The translations under genes were made by a program, and so were the position numbers. Of a DNA stretch of 64,000 nt, positions 10,777-22,022 are shown piece by piece. The stretch comes from Rhizomys pruinosus. Taxonomy: Eukaryota > Chordata > Mammalia > Rodentia > Spalacidae. The stretch spans positions 641,003-705,002 of the forward strand of contig VZQC01000334.1 of NCBI GenBank assembly GCA_009823505.1, given 5' to 3'. The notes beneath the pieces are model-generated. The model had not been told where the DNA came from. It ran no database searches and saw only the letters and a list, made by a program, of their open reading frames with translations. Numbering within the stretch: position 1 is the first letter of the stretch; each line of letters starts with the position of its first letter.

Positions 10777-11020
10777 TTTAAAGATGCCAATCAACACTGT
10801 ATCAGGGCCCACCTTACCTTAATATCTTCAGCTTAATTTCATCATCTGCAAAGACCCTATTTTCAAATGAGGTCAAATTCATGGGCATTGAGGAAAGGAC
10901 TTCAGTAACTTCTGGAGAGATGCAATTCAAACCATACAGCTGTTTTTGAATCACCCCCCTCCTCCTATTAACATCTCCACCCCATGTCCTCACTTGGCTG
11001 TAGAACACACTGCACCCCAA
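10500..11020 (+). repeat. Ancient interspersed repeat (family unresolved) with (AC)n
   Basis: The start GTTTTCTGCAGTGCTGTAAC and the later GACCCTATTTTCAAATGAGG / AGGTCAAATTCATGGGCATT match, in order, a widespread old mammalian repeat whose name I cannot fix. An (AC)n tract at 10,748-10,777 interrupts it. The minus frame at 10,814-11,098 is a by-product. Confidence 0.5.
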
Positions 11021-11624
11021 AATTAACAAGCCAAAACGGAGAGGGCTGGGATGGATGACAGAAGCATGAAGGGCTGGCTCCTCCTCCCCACGAGCCATTG
11101 CCCTTGCAGAGAGCCCAGCTCCACTGTCAGTGGCCTCCTGCTAGGCTAATGACCAAGACACAGAAGTGAAAGCCAAAGGTCACTCCAAAATTAGGAGGCT
11201 GACAGAGCCCTTCACCCCACACTATTTGTCATGAGGGTAAAAAAACTACATCCTTAGAAAGAGCAAGAAGCCAATTGGACTCCCAGCCCCCAAATCAGAA
11301 CTGCTTCACTATTGCCCTAGTACAGAGCAGAAAAGGAAAAAGAGAAAAGTACAGTGGTAAAACTCATTGTGGAGAGGCAATACACCAACCTCAGCTCCAC
11401 CCGGACCCACAGTGGGACCCAGAGGTCCCATTCTCATGTTGTCTAACTTGCCCTGCTCTCAGATCAGGGGACAGAAGCTGACTCTGAAGGTCCCTGAGCA
11501 CCCATAGAGGAGGAGTGGACAAAAATCAAATAACGGGCAGGAGACATGCTTCACATCTTTAGAACAAAAAAGCACACCATTTGTGCTTATGTGGTTGTTA
11601 TTTGGTGACTTGCTGGGTGAAATT
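11021..11624. other. Unassigned sequence
   Basis: No gene or clear repeat. Phrases near 11,340-11,400 (acagtggtaaaactcattgt) hint at another old repeat, but the match is too weak to name. Confidence 0.45.
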
Positions 11625-12345
11625 AAGGTTGCTTGCATGAGCATGGGTGGAGAGTGGTTCAATGGAGCACAGGCAACATACCAGTGGTTAAACCACTGAA
11701 GAAATGGCTCCCCCTTGGAAGACTCGGAGGAACTTGGCACCCGCACCCAGCCCCATACCCTCCTGGGCATGTACCTCGAAGACTCACCCCACTGCAGAGA
11801 ACATGCAGACGCCATGTGTTTTCAGCTCTCGTCACAGAGCAAAGAGCTGGGAAACCAACCAAATGCCCCTCAACTGATGAGTGATAAGAGAAAATGTGGA
11901 CATCTACAATGGAGTTTCTATGCAGCAGTAAGAAGAGACAGTCATGAGCTTTGCAGGAAAATGGCTGGAGCTAGAAGGACATCATGCTGAGTGAAGTAAC
12001 AGTCCCAGAAAAACAAACGAAGAATGGTACCACTCATCTGTACATGCTTTTACCTAGTTGTATAGTACTTGTGCATGGCCCCTTGAGACTTTTACCAAGA
12101 GTTGGGGTGATGCATATTGGAAACAAAAACAACAACAAAAGGATGAGCATCAAAAGAACTGACTGAAAAAGTGAACTCTCGTCAAAACAATCACTTCACA
12201 TGGAGAATATTGAGAGCCTGAGAAAGAGATGAAACCATATTGTGGCAGAATGCTGAGCTCTGGTGGGTGGGGGAATGGGTGGGAACACGGGTCTAGATTT
12301 GATAAATATTAATGCATATATATATATATAATAAAAATTATTAAA
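11625..12345 (+). mobile_element. L1 3' region with 3' terminus
   Basis: Landmarks in order: ...CCCCTCAACTGATGAGTGAT, AATGGAGTTTCTATGCAGCA, TGCTGAGTGAAGTAACAGTC, CCAGAAAAACAAACGAAGAA, TATTGTGGCAGAATGC, a G-rich GGTGGGTGGGGGAATGGGTG, then an AT-rich tail ending near 12,345. The same order occurs at 29,739-30,460 and 56,340-57,605. The G-rich polypurine stretch is the usual feature of an L1 3' UTR. The minisatellite begins about 110 bp beyond this terminus. Confidence 0.75.
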
Positions 12346-12454
12346 ACTAAAAAAACTCAATAAAATCATTTAAGAGTGGAAATAACAGAAAAAAGAAGAA
12401 AGAAAAATGGCTCCCGTCCGCCCAGACACTCTCAGTAATCTTCCAGAGGGGCAG

Positions 12455-15400
12455 GGGCCTCATGAGCCTGTCCTTCCATGCCATGATGCAGGCGAGCCCT
12501 TCCTTACCCATGGCCATGGAATGGATGTAGTGCCCATGAGCCCTTCCTTCCCATCCATGATGAGTGCCCATGAGCCCTTCCTTCCCATCCATGATGGAGT
12601 GCCCATGAGCCCTCTCCTTCCCATCCATGATGGCAGTGCGATGAGGCCCTGCCTTCCTTGTCCATGATGGAGTGCCCATGAGCCTTTCCCATCCATGAGG
12701 GAGTGCCATGACCTCCTTCCCATCCATGATGGGTGCCCATGGCCCTTCCTTCCCATCCATGATGAGTGCCCATGGCCTCCTTCCCATGAGCCTGCATGGA
12801 GTGCCCTGAGCCCTTCCTTCCCATCCATGATGGAGGTGCACCATGAGCCCTTGCCTTCCATCCATGATGGAGTGCCATGGCCCTTCCTTCCCATCCATGA
12901 GATGCAGTGCCATGAGCCCTTCCTTCCCATCATGATGAAGTGCCCATAGCCCTTCCTTCCTATCCATGATGGAGTGCCCATGACCCTTCCTTCCCATCCA
13001 TGATGAGTGCCCATGAGCCCTTCCTTCCATCCATGATGGAGTGCCCATGAGCCCTTCCTTCCCATCCATGATGGAGTGCCCATGAGCCCTTCCTTCCCAT
13101 CCATGATGGAGTGCCCATGATCCCTTCCTTCCCATCCATGATGGAGTGCCCATGAGCCCTTCCTTCCCATCCATGATGGAGTGCCCATGAGCCCTTCCTT
13201 CCCATCCATGATGGAGTGCGTAGCCCTTCCTTCCCATCCATGATGGATGCCCATGAGCAGCCTTCCTTTCCATCATGATGGAGTGCCCATGAGCCCTTCC
13301 TTCCCATCCATGATGGAGTGCCCATGAGCCCTTCCTTCCCATCCATGATGGATGCCATGAGCCTTCCTTATCCATGATGAGTGGGCATGAAGCCCCTTCC
13401 TTCCAGTGTGATGGATGCCCATGGCCTTTCCTTCCCATCCATGATGGAGTGCCCATGAGCCCTTCTTCCCATCCATGATGGACTGCCGACTCCACCTTCC
13501 TTCCATCCATGATGGAGTGCCATGAGCCGTGTCCTTCTCAATCCAGTGGATGGCCTGCCCTGCGCCTATCCTTCCATCCATGCCTGGTGCCCATGAGCCC
13601 TTCCTTCCCATCATGATGGACTGCCCATGAGCCTTCTTCCCACCTGATGGAGTGCCATGAGCCCTTTCCCATCCATGATGGGGTGCCCATGAGCCCTTCC
13701 TTCCCATCCATGATGGAGTGCCCATGAGCCTTCCTTCCCATCCATGATGGAGTGCCCATGAGCCCTTCCTTCCCATCCATGATGGAGCTGCCCATGAGCC
13801 CTTCCTTCCCTCCATGATGGAGTGCCCATGAGCCCTTCCTTCCCATCCATGATGGAGTGCCCATGAGCCTTCCTTCCCATCCATGATGCATGCTCATGAG
13901 CCCTTCCTTCCCAGTGTGGAGTGCCCATGAGCCTTCTTCCACTACCATGATGGAGTGCCCATGAGCCCTTCCTTCCGCCATGATGGAGTGCCCATGAGCC
14001 TTCCTTCCCATCGATGGAGTGCCCATGAGCCCATCCTGATGTGCCTCCTTCCCCTCATGATGGAGTGCCATGAGCTTCTCCATCCATGATGGGGCCCATG
14101 AGCCTTCCTTCCATCCATGATGGAGTGCCCATGAGCCTTCCTTCCATCCATGTGGAGTGCCCATGAGCCCTTCCTTCCCATCCATGATGGACTGCCCATG
14201 ATCCTTTCCTTCCCATCATGATGAGTGCCCATGAGCCCTTCCTTCCCGATCCATGATGGAGTGCCCATGAGCCCTTCCTCCCATCCATGATGGAGTGCCC
14301 ATGAGCCCTTCCTTCCATCCATGATGGAGTGCCCATGAGCCCTTCCTTCCCATCCATGATGGAGTGCCCATGATCCCTTCCTTCCCATCCATGATGGAGT
14401 GCCCATGAGCCCTTCCTTCCCATCCATGATGCAGTGCTCATGAGCCCTTCCTTCCCATCCATGATGGAGTGCCCATGAGCCCTTCCTTCCCATCCATGAT
14501 GGAGTGCCCATGAGCCCTTCCTTCCCATCCATGATGGAGTGCCCATGAGCCCTTCCTTCCCATCCATGATGGAGTGCCCATGAGCCGTTCCTTCCCATCC
14601 ATGATGGAGTGCCCATGAGCCCTTCCTTCCCATCCATGATGGAGTGCTCATGAGCCCTTCCTTCCTCATCCATGATGGAGTGCCCATGAGCCCTTCCTTC
14701 CCATCCATGATGGAGTTCTCATGAGCCCTTCCTTCCCATCCATGATGCAGTGCCCATGATCCCTTCCTTCCCATCCATGATGGAGTGCCCATGAGCCCTT
14801 CCTTCCCATCCATGATGGAGTGCCCATGAGCCCTTCCTTCCCATCCATGATGGAGTGCCCATGAGCCCTTCCTTCCCATCCATGATGAGTGCCCATGAGC
14901 CCTTCCTTCCCATCCATGATGGAGTGCCCATGAGCCCTTCTTTCCCATCCATGATGGAGTGCCCATGAGCCCTTCCTTCCTATCCATGATGGAGTGCCCA
15001 TGAGCCCTTCCTTCCCATCCATGATGGAGTGCCCATGAGCCCTTCCTTCCCATCCATGATGGAGTGCCCATGAGCCCTCCTTCCCATCCATGATGGAGTG
15101 CCATGAGCCCTTCCTTCCCATCCATATGGAGTGCCCATGAGCCCTTCCTTCCCATCCATGATGGAGTGCCCATGAGCCTTCTTCCTATCCGTGATGGAGT
15201 GCCCATGAGCCCTTCCTTCCCATCCATGATGGAGTGCCCATGAGCCTTCCTTCCCATCCATGATGCGTGCCCATGACCCTTCCTTCCCATCCATGATGCA
15301 GTGCCCATGAGCCCTTCCTTCCCATCCATGATGGGAGTGCCCTGAGCCCTTCCTTCCCATCCCTGATGGCAGTGCCCATGAGCCCTTCCTTCCTATCCAT

Positions 15401-16052
15401 GATGGAGTGCCCATGAGCCCTTCCTTCCCATCCATGATGGAGTGCCCATGAGCCCTTCCTTCCCATCCATGATGCAGTGCCCATGATCCCTCCTTCCCAT
15501 CCATGATGGACTGCCCATGATCCCTTCCTTCCCATCCATGATGGAGTGCCCATGAGCCCTTCCTTCCCATCCATGATGGAGTGACCCATGAGCCCTTCCT
15601 TCCCTCATCCATGATGGAGTGCCCATGAGCCTTCCTTCCCATCCATGATGGAGTTCTCATGAGCCCGTTCCTTCCCATCCATGATGGATTGCCCATGAGC
15701 CCTTCCTTCCATCCATGATGGAGTGCCCATGAGCCCTTCCTTCCATCCATGATGGAAGTGCCCAGAGCCCTTCTTCCCATCCATGATGGAGTTCTCCATG
15801 AGCCCTTCCTTCCCATCCAGGATGGAGTGCCCATGAGCCCTTCCTTCCCGTCCATGATGGAGTGCCCATGAGCCTTCCTTCCCATCTATGATGAAGTGCC
15901 CATGAGCCCTTCCTTCCTCTCCATAATGGAGTGCCCATGAGCCCTTCCTTCCCATCCATGATGGAGTTCTCATGAGCCCTTCCTTCCCATCCATGATGGA
16001 GTGCTCATGAGCCCTTCCTTCCCATCCATGATGGAGTACTCCTGAGCCCTTC
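12455..16052. repeat. 35-bp minisatellite, about 100 copies
   Basis: The unit can be read as CCCATGAGCC + CTTCCTTCCC + ATCCATGATG + GAGTG (35 bp). The array is about 3.6 kb. Copies at 14,280-15,060 are nearly identical; copies at 12,455-13,600 and 13,560-14,240 carry many 1-5 bp deletions and insertions. The unit has 13 C against 7 G on the + strand, so the minus strand is G-run-rich (GGATGGGAAGGAAGGG). The minus-strand unit contains no stop in any frame, and 35 is not a multiple of 3, so long minus frames appear throughout, the longest 424 codons at 14,055-15,329. I see no promoter, splice signals or conserved start, so I do not call a gene. Confidence 0.95.
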
Positions 16053-16059
16053 TTATGCA

Positions 16060-16375
16060 GCTCTTATGGGCACATGCATAGCCATGCCATGTCCAAAAAC
16101 AGCATTTCACAGCGCCCCTCCCCATCCTCCAGCTCTTACCATTGTTCAGCCTCCTCTTCTGCAACCTCCCCGAGTCTTAGAGGGGGCAATATGGGTGTCC
16201 CAATTAGGGCTGAGCAGTCAACAGAAAATAGGAAGAAGATTTGCAGGGAAGAGGAAAAGGTTCTGCAGGAGTGTGAGGGGATTACAGAGGGTAGTAAGGA
16301 ATGAAATTATCAGAATACATTGTACATTATATACATGTATGAAATTGTCAAATAATAATAAATTTTTTAAAGTAT
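16060..16375. mobile_element. L1 3' UTR-like fragments
   Basis: 16,120-16,215 (CAGCTCTTACCATTGTTCAG ... TAGGGCTGAGCA) reads like an antisense L1 3' UTR, matching the text at 60,840-60,945. 16,295-16,375 (GAATACATTGTACATTATAT ... TGAAATTGTCAAATAATAAT) reads like a sense retroposon tail. The two parts flank each other just right of the minisatellite. Confidence 0.45.
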
Positions 16376-16961
16376 ACAATTTAAATAAAACTGTGCCATA
16401 TTGGTACAGGCATATGGAATATTCTAAGGGAAGGAGGATGAGTGGGATCAATCTTTAGGTCTTTTTTGCTTAACATTTTAAAATTTCACATTCTAGTAGT
16501 ATATTTTTATTAAAACCATATAGAATAAAAGTTCACTCCCCTGACATCTGATTAAATTACTTACTTTTTCTACTCATGTTCTTTTTTAATATTTGGACCT
16601 TTTGACAAGTGGTAGTATTATTGCTTGGAATCCTATGATGGTGAAAACATTGAGAAGCACCAGTATTTCATTATCATAGTCAAACCATGCTCTGGAAGTA
16701 AGCCCTGCCAGCAGCAGGCAGGCACTGCACCACAGCCGTGCCAGGTTGGGATCTACACCTCACCTCAACAGTACAGTACAATACTTGTCCTGTGTTAGAA
16801 CAGTGAGTGAGAGAGGGGAGACAAGGCAGCTGCTGGGTGAATGACACACTGAAGCCTTTAAGGGACCTTAGAAATCAATTCTATGTGAAAGCTTAAGGAA
16901 GTCATGTGTGTGTCTCTGTGGGTGTCTGTGTGTGTGTGTTGTTTGTTCAGGTATGTATGGG
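16376..16961. other. Unassigned sequence with a short (TG)n
   Basis: AT-rich to about 16,680, then neutral composition. A (GT)n-like tract lies at 16,905-16,945. No gene recognised. Confidence 0.5.
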
Positions 16962-17322
16962 CATGTACGTGTATGCATCCTACATGTGTGTGTACATGCA
17001 TGTGGAAGCCAGATGTCACCCTCAAATGTTGTTCTTCAGGGATCATCCACCTTATTTTTTGAGATAGGAACTCTCATTGGCACCTGGCTGGGGAAGGCAG
17101 TGGGGGGCGGAGGGAAGGTGGGCTGCTGATTTGACTAGACTGGCTGTCCAGCAAGCCCCAGGGATCCTCCTGTCTCTGCCGTCCCAGCACACAAGGAAGC
17201 ATCCATTCTGAAGCATATACCACCACACTCGGCTTTTTACACAAGTGTAGGATTGTGTAAACTCAGATCTTCTCACTTGTGCAACAAGAACTTTATCAAC
17301 TGAACCATCTCCCCCGCCCCAT
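16962..17322 (-). mobile_element. B4/RSINE-type SINE
   Basis: Antisense words include CACCTTATTTTTTGAGATAG, GACTAGACTGGCTGTCCAGC, AAGCCCCAGGGATCCTCCTG and AACTGAACCATCTCCCC, in the order of a composite rodent SINE made of a tRNA-like head and a B1-like part. The same family is seen in sense at 39,140 and 55,285. Confidence 0.65.
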
Positions 17323-17334
17323 TGAGTCCTTTTG

Positions 17335-17431
17335 GAAGACACGTGTGTGGTAGCTACTTAGAAGACACGTGTGTGGTAGCTACTTAGAAGATACATGTGG
17401 TAGCTACTTAGAAGACACATGTGGTAGCTAC
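17335..17431. repeat. Short tandem repeat, 26/24-bp unit x4
   Basis: Units at 17,335-17,360 and 17,361-17,386 (26 bp, identical), 17,387-17,410 (24 bp) and 17,411-17,431 (partial). Each has GAAGACACGTG or a variant followed by GTGGTAGCTACTTA; the first two contain the E-box CACGTG. Confidence 0.95.
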
Positions 17432-18369
17432 CAGAAGTAACATAAGGAAGGCAGGATGGGAAGTTCATGCAACACTGTAAAGTGTGGTGACACTCTCTGA
17501 TGACTCTGATCCAATCCATGGACTTGCTTTCATGTTCTTAAACCTAAGATCCCTTCTCAGTGACTGAAAACTGAAGTAGAGGGCCAGGACCAAGTGGGAA
17601 GAACAAGCCAGGAGCATCAGGCTGTCTGGAAGAAGGCGCAGCCAGGGTGAGGATTCAGCAGACCACTGAAGGAGAGGGAGACAAAAGTATGTAGGTCCTT
17701 ACTATTTCAGACCTACACGGATCAGAGCAAGGTAGATGCAGTTATAAAAACAGCCAGTAGAGATTTGGCAAATGACATGAAATTTGAGCTGCTGAGGATA
17801 AAGACTGAGCCCAGACGCAAGGAAGGCATCCTTTCTGAAGCACAGCTCTTCTGCATGTGGGAATTGATGAGATGTGGAAGTTCTCGCATGAATGCATCAC
17901 AACTGTTCATGCTTGGTTCATTCGAAATGAAGAGCAAAAGTGGGCCCAGGAGAGCTATTTCCCTTGGCCACACCTGGTTAAACTTGCCCTCGGTTCCCTG
18001 GTGAGGTTCTTAGCTGTTAACACCAGACCCATCAGTGCAGGAAATGAAACTTATTGCGGATAATTACACTGGGCCTACCTCTTCAGGAAGTGAGCCCAGC
18101 TATTCCAAAGAATGGGTTCACTCATGAGTTCTTTGTTAAGGAGGCTCTAGGGTACCATCAGAATCAGGTCTCTCTCGGCTAGTTGGGCTTGGCTGACAGG
18201 CACAGCAGGTACGGGCCAGCACACGCAGAACAGTGAAGCCCATCCTTCCCCCAGGTTACACCTACTACTTCCCAGGTGTCTAGCCTGAGCAACTCCCCCT
18301 TCTCTAAGCCCCAGATTTCCTTTATATTGCAAATGAGCTGGGCCACATTATTTTGGAGTCTTTACACCC
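17432..18369. other. Unassigned sequence
   Basis: No repeat or gene recognised. Overlapping open frames on both strands at 17,720-18,063 (up to 83 codons) show no domain and no convincing splice sites. Confidence 0.5.
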
Positions 18370-18835
18370 CAGTTGTATTTGATTCCTATCGCCGCTGTAA
18401 TAAATTATCATCAGCTTTACTGGCTGGCTTAAAACAGCCCAGTTCATCTTCCAGGTCTCTAGGTCAGAAGTCTGAAAAGGGTCTCACTGGGCCTGACCTC
18501 TCAGCAAAGAATCCCCTCCAGGAGACTCTAGTGGGGAGCTGTTTTGCTACCTTTCTCCAGGTTCTAGAACAGCATTGTTCCTCCAGCGATGTCAACCTGG
18601 GTCCTGCTCTCCCCCATCTCTCTCTGCACCCCTTCTCTGATTTCTTTTCCCAGTTCTACATTCCTCCATGATTTGTGGAGGCAGATAACCCAGGGTAACC
18701 TTCCTATCTGAACATCAACTGATTAGCAGCTTTCCTTCCATCTATAGCCTTAGCCTCCTTCTGCCACTTAACCTGACATGGAAATTCTGAGAATTCTAAC
18801 AGGGACATCTTTGGACCCTACCACATCAATCACAC
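18370..18835 (+). repeat. Ancient interspersed repeat (family unresolved)
   Basis: Landmarks in order: CCTATCGCCGCTGTAATAAA, GGCTTAAAACAGCCC, CTCTAGGTCAGAAGTCTGAA, GTCTCACTGGGCC, ACATCAACTGATTAGCAGC, ACATCTTTGGACCC. This is the same old mammalian family as 10,500-11,020. The 131-codon plus frame at 18,276-18,671 lies inside it and is not a gene. Confidence 0.6.
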
Positions 18836-19039
18836 AAAATTGTGTTTCTGTAATTGACTCTGGTCATCAACTCTTGACTTCCCCCTAGGCCACAGGATGA
18901 ATGCTGTGTAATTAAGGTAGAAATACTTCGGCTTCTGAACACCTGAGGGTGGAGAAAGCAAAAAAAAAAAGGAAAGAACATCAGCGTACACCGAGCACAT
19001 ATCATACTTCAGCTGCTGAGCCGCACGCACTTCCTCACG

Positions 19040-19220
19040 AAGTTATTTGTTATCCATGGATTCATGCGAGAAAGAACTAGGATCACCAATTTCACAGGCC
19101 AAAACTAGGGTTCAAGTAGTTGAATTAGCATGACTAGTAAGTGGTAGAGTTGTAGTTCAGATCCACCCGTATCAGAACAAGTTCTGATTTTGTGGTCTTT
19201 ATAATACACCACTCATTTCC
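19040..19220 (+). repeat. MIR fragment
   Basis: TTTCACAGGCCAAAACTAGG, CATGACTAGTAAGTGGTAGA, GTTGTAGTTCAGATCCACCC and ...TGTGGTCTTTATAATACACC follow the order of the MIR 3' half. Confidence 0.65.
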
Positions 19221-19997
19221 CAGTTGACAGTTCCTTGACCCATAAAATTCATGACTTCAGAATGCAAATGTAAGAACAACACACACAGTCCTTTATGCAG
19301 AGGGTTTTTTCCTCCTGGCTTTTGTTGTTGGTTGGTTGGTTGGCTTGGAGTTTGTAGTTTATGGAATGCTGGGGATAGGAAACAGGATGTGGGGTGGCTA
19401 TGTCCACCTAGACTTGAATTTCAGTTCTAATGCTCACTGCCTGTGCTTAGTGGCTCCAAACTCACGTGTACTTACCTACAAAGCAGTGGCAGGGAGACGT
19501 AGTTCATGAAACTGTCCTGAGCATTGAGATATCTCAAGAGCCCAATATCCCATTGACATTTATTCTTTCATTTCATCAGCTTGTGATGTCACCAGTAGTT
19601 TGACCCAATCTGCTAGTGTTTTCCATAATTCTTGTTTGCACATTCCCATCGTTCCTCCTCCTGGTCCTGGCTCTCCCAGAGCCTATGCAGCATCTCTACC
19701 CCCAAGGCTTTGCCATCGCCTCAAAAATCAGTGTATCCAAATCTCTGTACCTCCTCCACAGAGTCCACTCAGGCTCTTGGTTCCTTTGTTTCTATTCAGG
19801 AAACACACCATTGGCCTGGCCTATCCAACCAATGATTTGTTGTCTTCTTGGAGCCTCTTCCCCCACAACTACTGACTTATCCTTATGACAGTTGAGAGCT
19901 CCTTCTCCCAGTTCTCACCACCCACTCTGTGGGTTCACTCTTATGTTCCATGTGGGACTGCTCACTACCTCGTCTATCTGTCCTCTTTAAATTTTAT
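19221..19997. other. Unassigned sequence
   Basis: No gene recognised. Three overlapping frames at 19,600-19,888 (up to 91 codons) reflect a C/T-rich, stop-poor stretch. Confidence 0.5.
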
Positions 19998-20360
19998 AGG
20001 TGTGATGGTTAATCTTAATTGCCAACTTGATGGCTCTAGAATCACCAAGAAGACAACTCTGAATGACTGTGAGGAATGTTCTAGGGAAGTTTAACTGAGG
20101 CAGGAAGACCACTCTGAATGTGGGTGATACCACCATTTCATGGGCTACTGTCCCAGACTGAATAAGGAGAAAACAAGTAAGACATCACCATTCCTCTCTC
20201 TCTGCTCCCTGACTCCGAACACGATGTGACTAGCACCACACACTCTGCCACGACTCCATCCCCACTGTGATGGACTGTATTCCCTAGAACTGTGAGCCAA
20301 GTCCAACTCTTCTTACTTGGAATTGTTTTTGGCACAGCAATGAGAAAAGTATCGAACATG
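19998..20360 (+). mobile_element. DNA-transposon-like repeat
   Basis: Starts TAGGTGTGATGGTTAATCTT, continues AATTGCCAACTTGATGGCTC, TTTAACTGAGGCAGGAAGAC, ATGGACTGTATTCCCTAGAA and ends GCACAGCAATGAGAAAAGTA. The end resembles that of the URR1-like copies, so they may be relatives. A copy of the start is also seen near 63,410. Confidence 0.55.
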
Positions 20361-21789
20361 ACAGGCAGCAGTACTTTCCTGCCCGCAGGCCTTTAGTGGT
20401 TACACCCAGACTCACTCTTGGCCTAGTTCTCAAGGTCCTCACTGCCCCAACCCAGGAAAAGTCCTGTTCTTACCACCTTTCTTATCAATCTCTTGATAAA
20501 TTCTAAAGTGTCGCCAAATGATCAAACACCCCCTTTCTATCGACTCCCAATCTCCCGGTGCTGCCAAGGTCCATACCTTCACCCAGTGCCCTGATGCAGC
20601 ATCCCCAAGGAAGCCCTAATGTCCTCCAAGCCAATGTCACCTCTATCCAGCCTTCCTTGAGTCTCTTAGAGCTCAGATGACTCAATAAACTGCTTATTTG
20701 GGTAGTTGACGTATATATAACATAAAAATGACTAGGATATATTATTTCAAATTTTCCAATGCTTTGCTTGAAATATAAGTGTATAAGTTGACTTTGTGTT
20801 ATGAATATATCATAAGGAAAAATAGGTCAGTTATATCTGGGGAATCAGCTCCACAGCTCACAGTGTCCTCTTTCTAACAGGAACCAGCTCTTCATGATGT
20901 CCAGGGCCACTGATGGGTTTCAGCTCTGAGCTGGCTCACCTGCCATGACTTTCCACTGCCTCTCTCAAGGGAGCTTGCTGACATGAAGATACATTACTGT
21001 TAACCCTGGAACTTTGCAAACACTGACATTCTGAGCCACTCTACAGAGGACCAGGCATCTGAGTTGTTTGCATGATTGGAGGATGTTCATTTCATGATTG
21101 TTATGAAGAGAATGATCCTACAAGCCAGGCCCCACACTGGGATATTAGCACCCACATGAATAGGGATACTATGCAGCAACACACACACTAGGGAGTCTAG
21201 GAATTCTCCATGTATTCGTAGTGCCACAGGCTCACCCACCCTTTCCTGAAGTGGCCTCATCACACCACTAAAGATTCCTCTGGTGATCTCAGTGGATCCA
21301 GCTCTGTTCCTTCTTACTTAAAGGAGAATAGCATGTCTCTTATGGTTGCATACCTGATAAAAACTGAGCACCAATACCATTCCTTATCACATCCTCCCCC
21401 AAATTAGCAAGTGAAATGAGTGTTGTCCTACCTGGAGAACTCAGAAGAAGACAGAAAAGAGGAACTAAATTTGAAGTTGAGTACAAAAAAAAATCTCAAT
21501 TCATAAATTAAAGAAAAACCTTTTAGATCTTCTTTACTGCTGTGTTTCAGATTCCTACTTCTGATATGCCCTTCATTACTGGAAAACCAACCTAGTCCTT
21601 CCTTTAAAAATCTAGCTACTTCTATTAAAAGCCAGGAGTGATGCAGCACTAAAGTCAAGTGCATGCTACCCTGTCATTCACTTCTGAAAAGGAATTGCTA
21701 TGAATTGGGTTTACTTCAAGTCCTGTCGATTGGTTCAGTTTAGCTGCGACCGGTTTTCCTGACAAGTTATTTTACAAAAGAAAAAAAAA
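20361..21789. other. Unassigned sequence
   Basis: About 1.4 kb without a recognised repeat or gene. It becomes AT-rich around 20,700-20,830. No frame above 80 codons. Confidence 0.5.
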
Positions 21790-21883
21790 AAAAAGCCCCA
21801 AATCCTTTGCCATTTGCTCTTCAAATGGTTGGTATTGTTGAAGAATTCTCCATGTCTTAATTTGATTTTTAAAAATTGTTGCT

Positions 21884-22022
21884 CTGCTAGGTGTGGCAGC
21901 ACAAGCCTTTAATCCCAGCCCTTGGAAGGCAGAGGCAGGTAGATTTCTATGAAATCAAGGCCTGTCTGGTCTACAGCGTGAGGTCCAGGTGGGCTGGGAT
22001 TAAGGAGACCCTGTCAAAAAAA
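21884..22022 (+). mobile_element. B1 SINE
   Basis: GCTAGGTGTGGCAGCACAAG, CCTTTAATCCCAGCCCTTGG and GGTCTACAGCGTGAGGTCCA in order, ending in an A7 tail. It interrupts the open frame on the minus strand described in the next entry. Flanks AATTGTTGCTCT and TAGTTGTTTCCC may be a decayed duplication. Confidence 0.88.

Noticed and set aside
12347..15994. Ten or more overlapping minus-strand open frames of 64-424 codons across the minisatellite as protein-coding genes
   Set aside because: They are the same cyclic peptide read in different frames of one 35-bp unit. No promoter, splice sites or consistent start exists, and the first one simply runs on into the A-rich L1 tail.
12455..16052. A CRISPR-like repeat array
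   Set aside because: Units are directly contiguous with no variable spacers, and the context is a rodent genome.
18276..18671. A 131-codon plus frame as a gene
   Set aside because: It lies almost entirely in an ancient interspersed repeat with several recognised landmarks.
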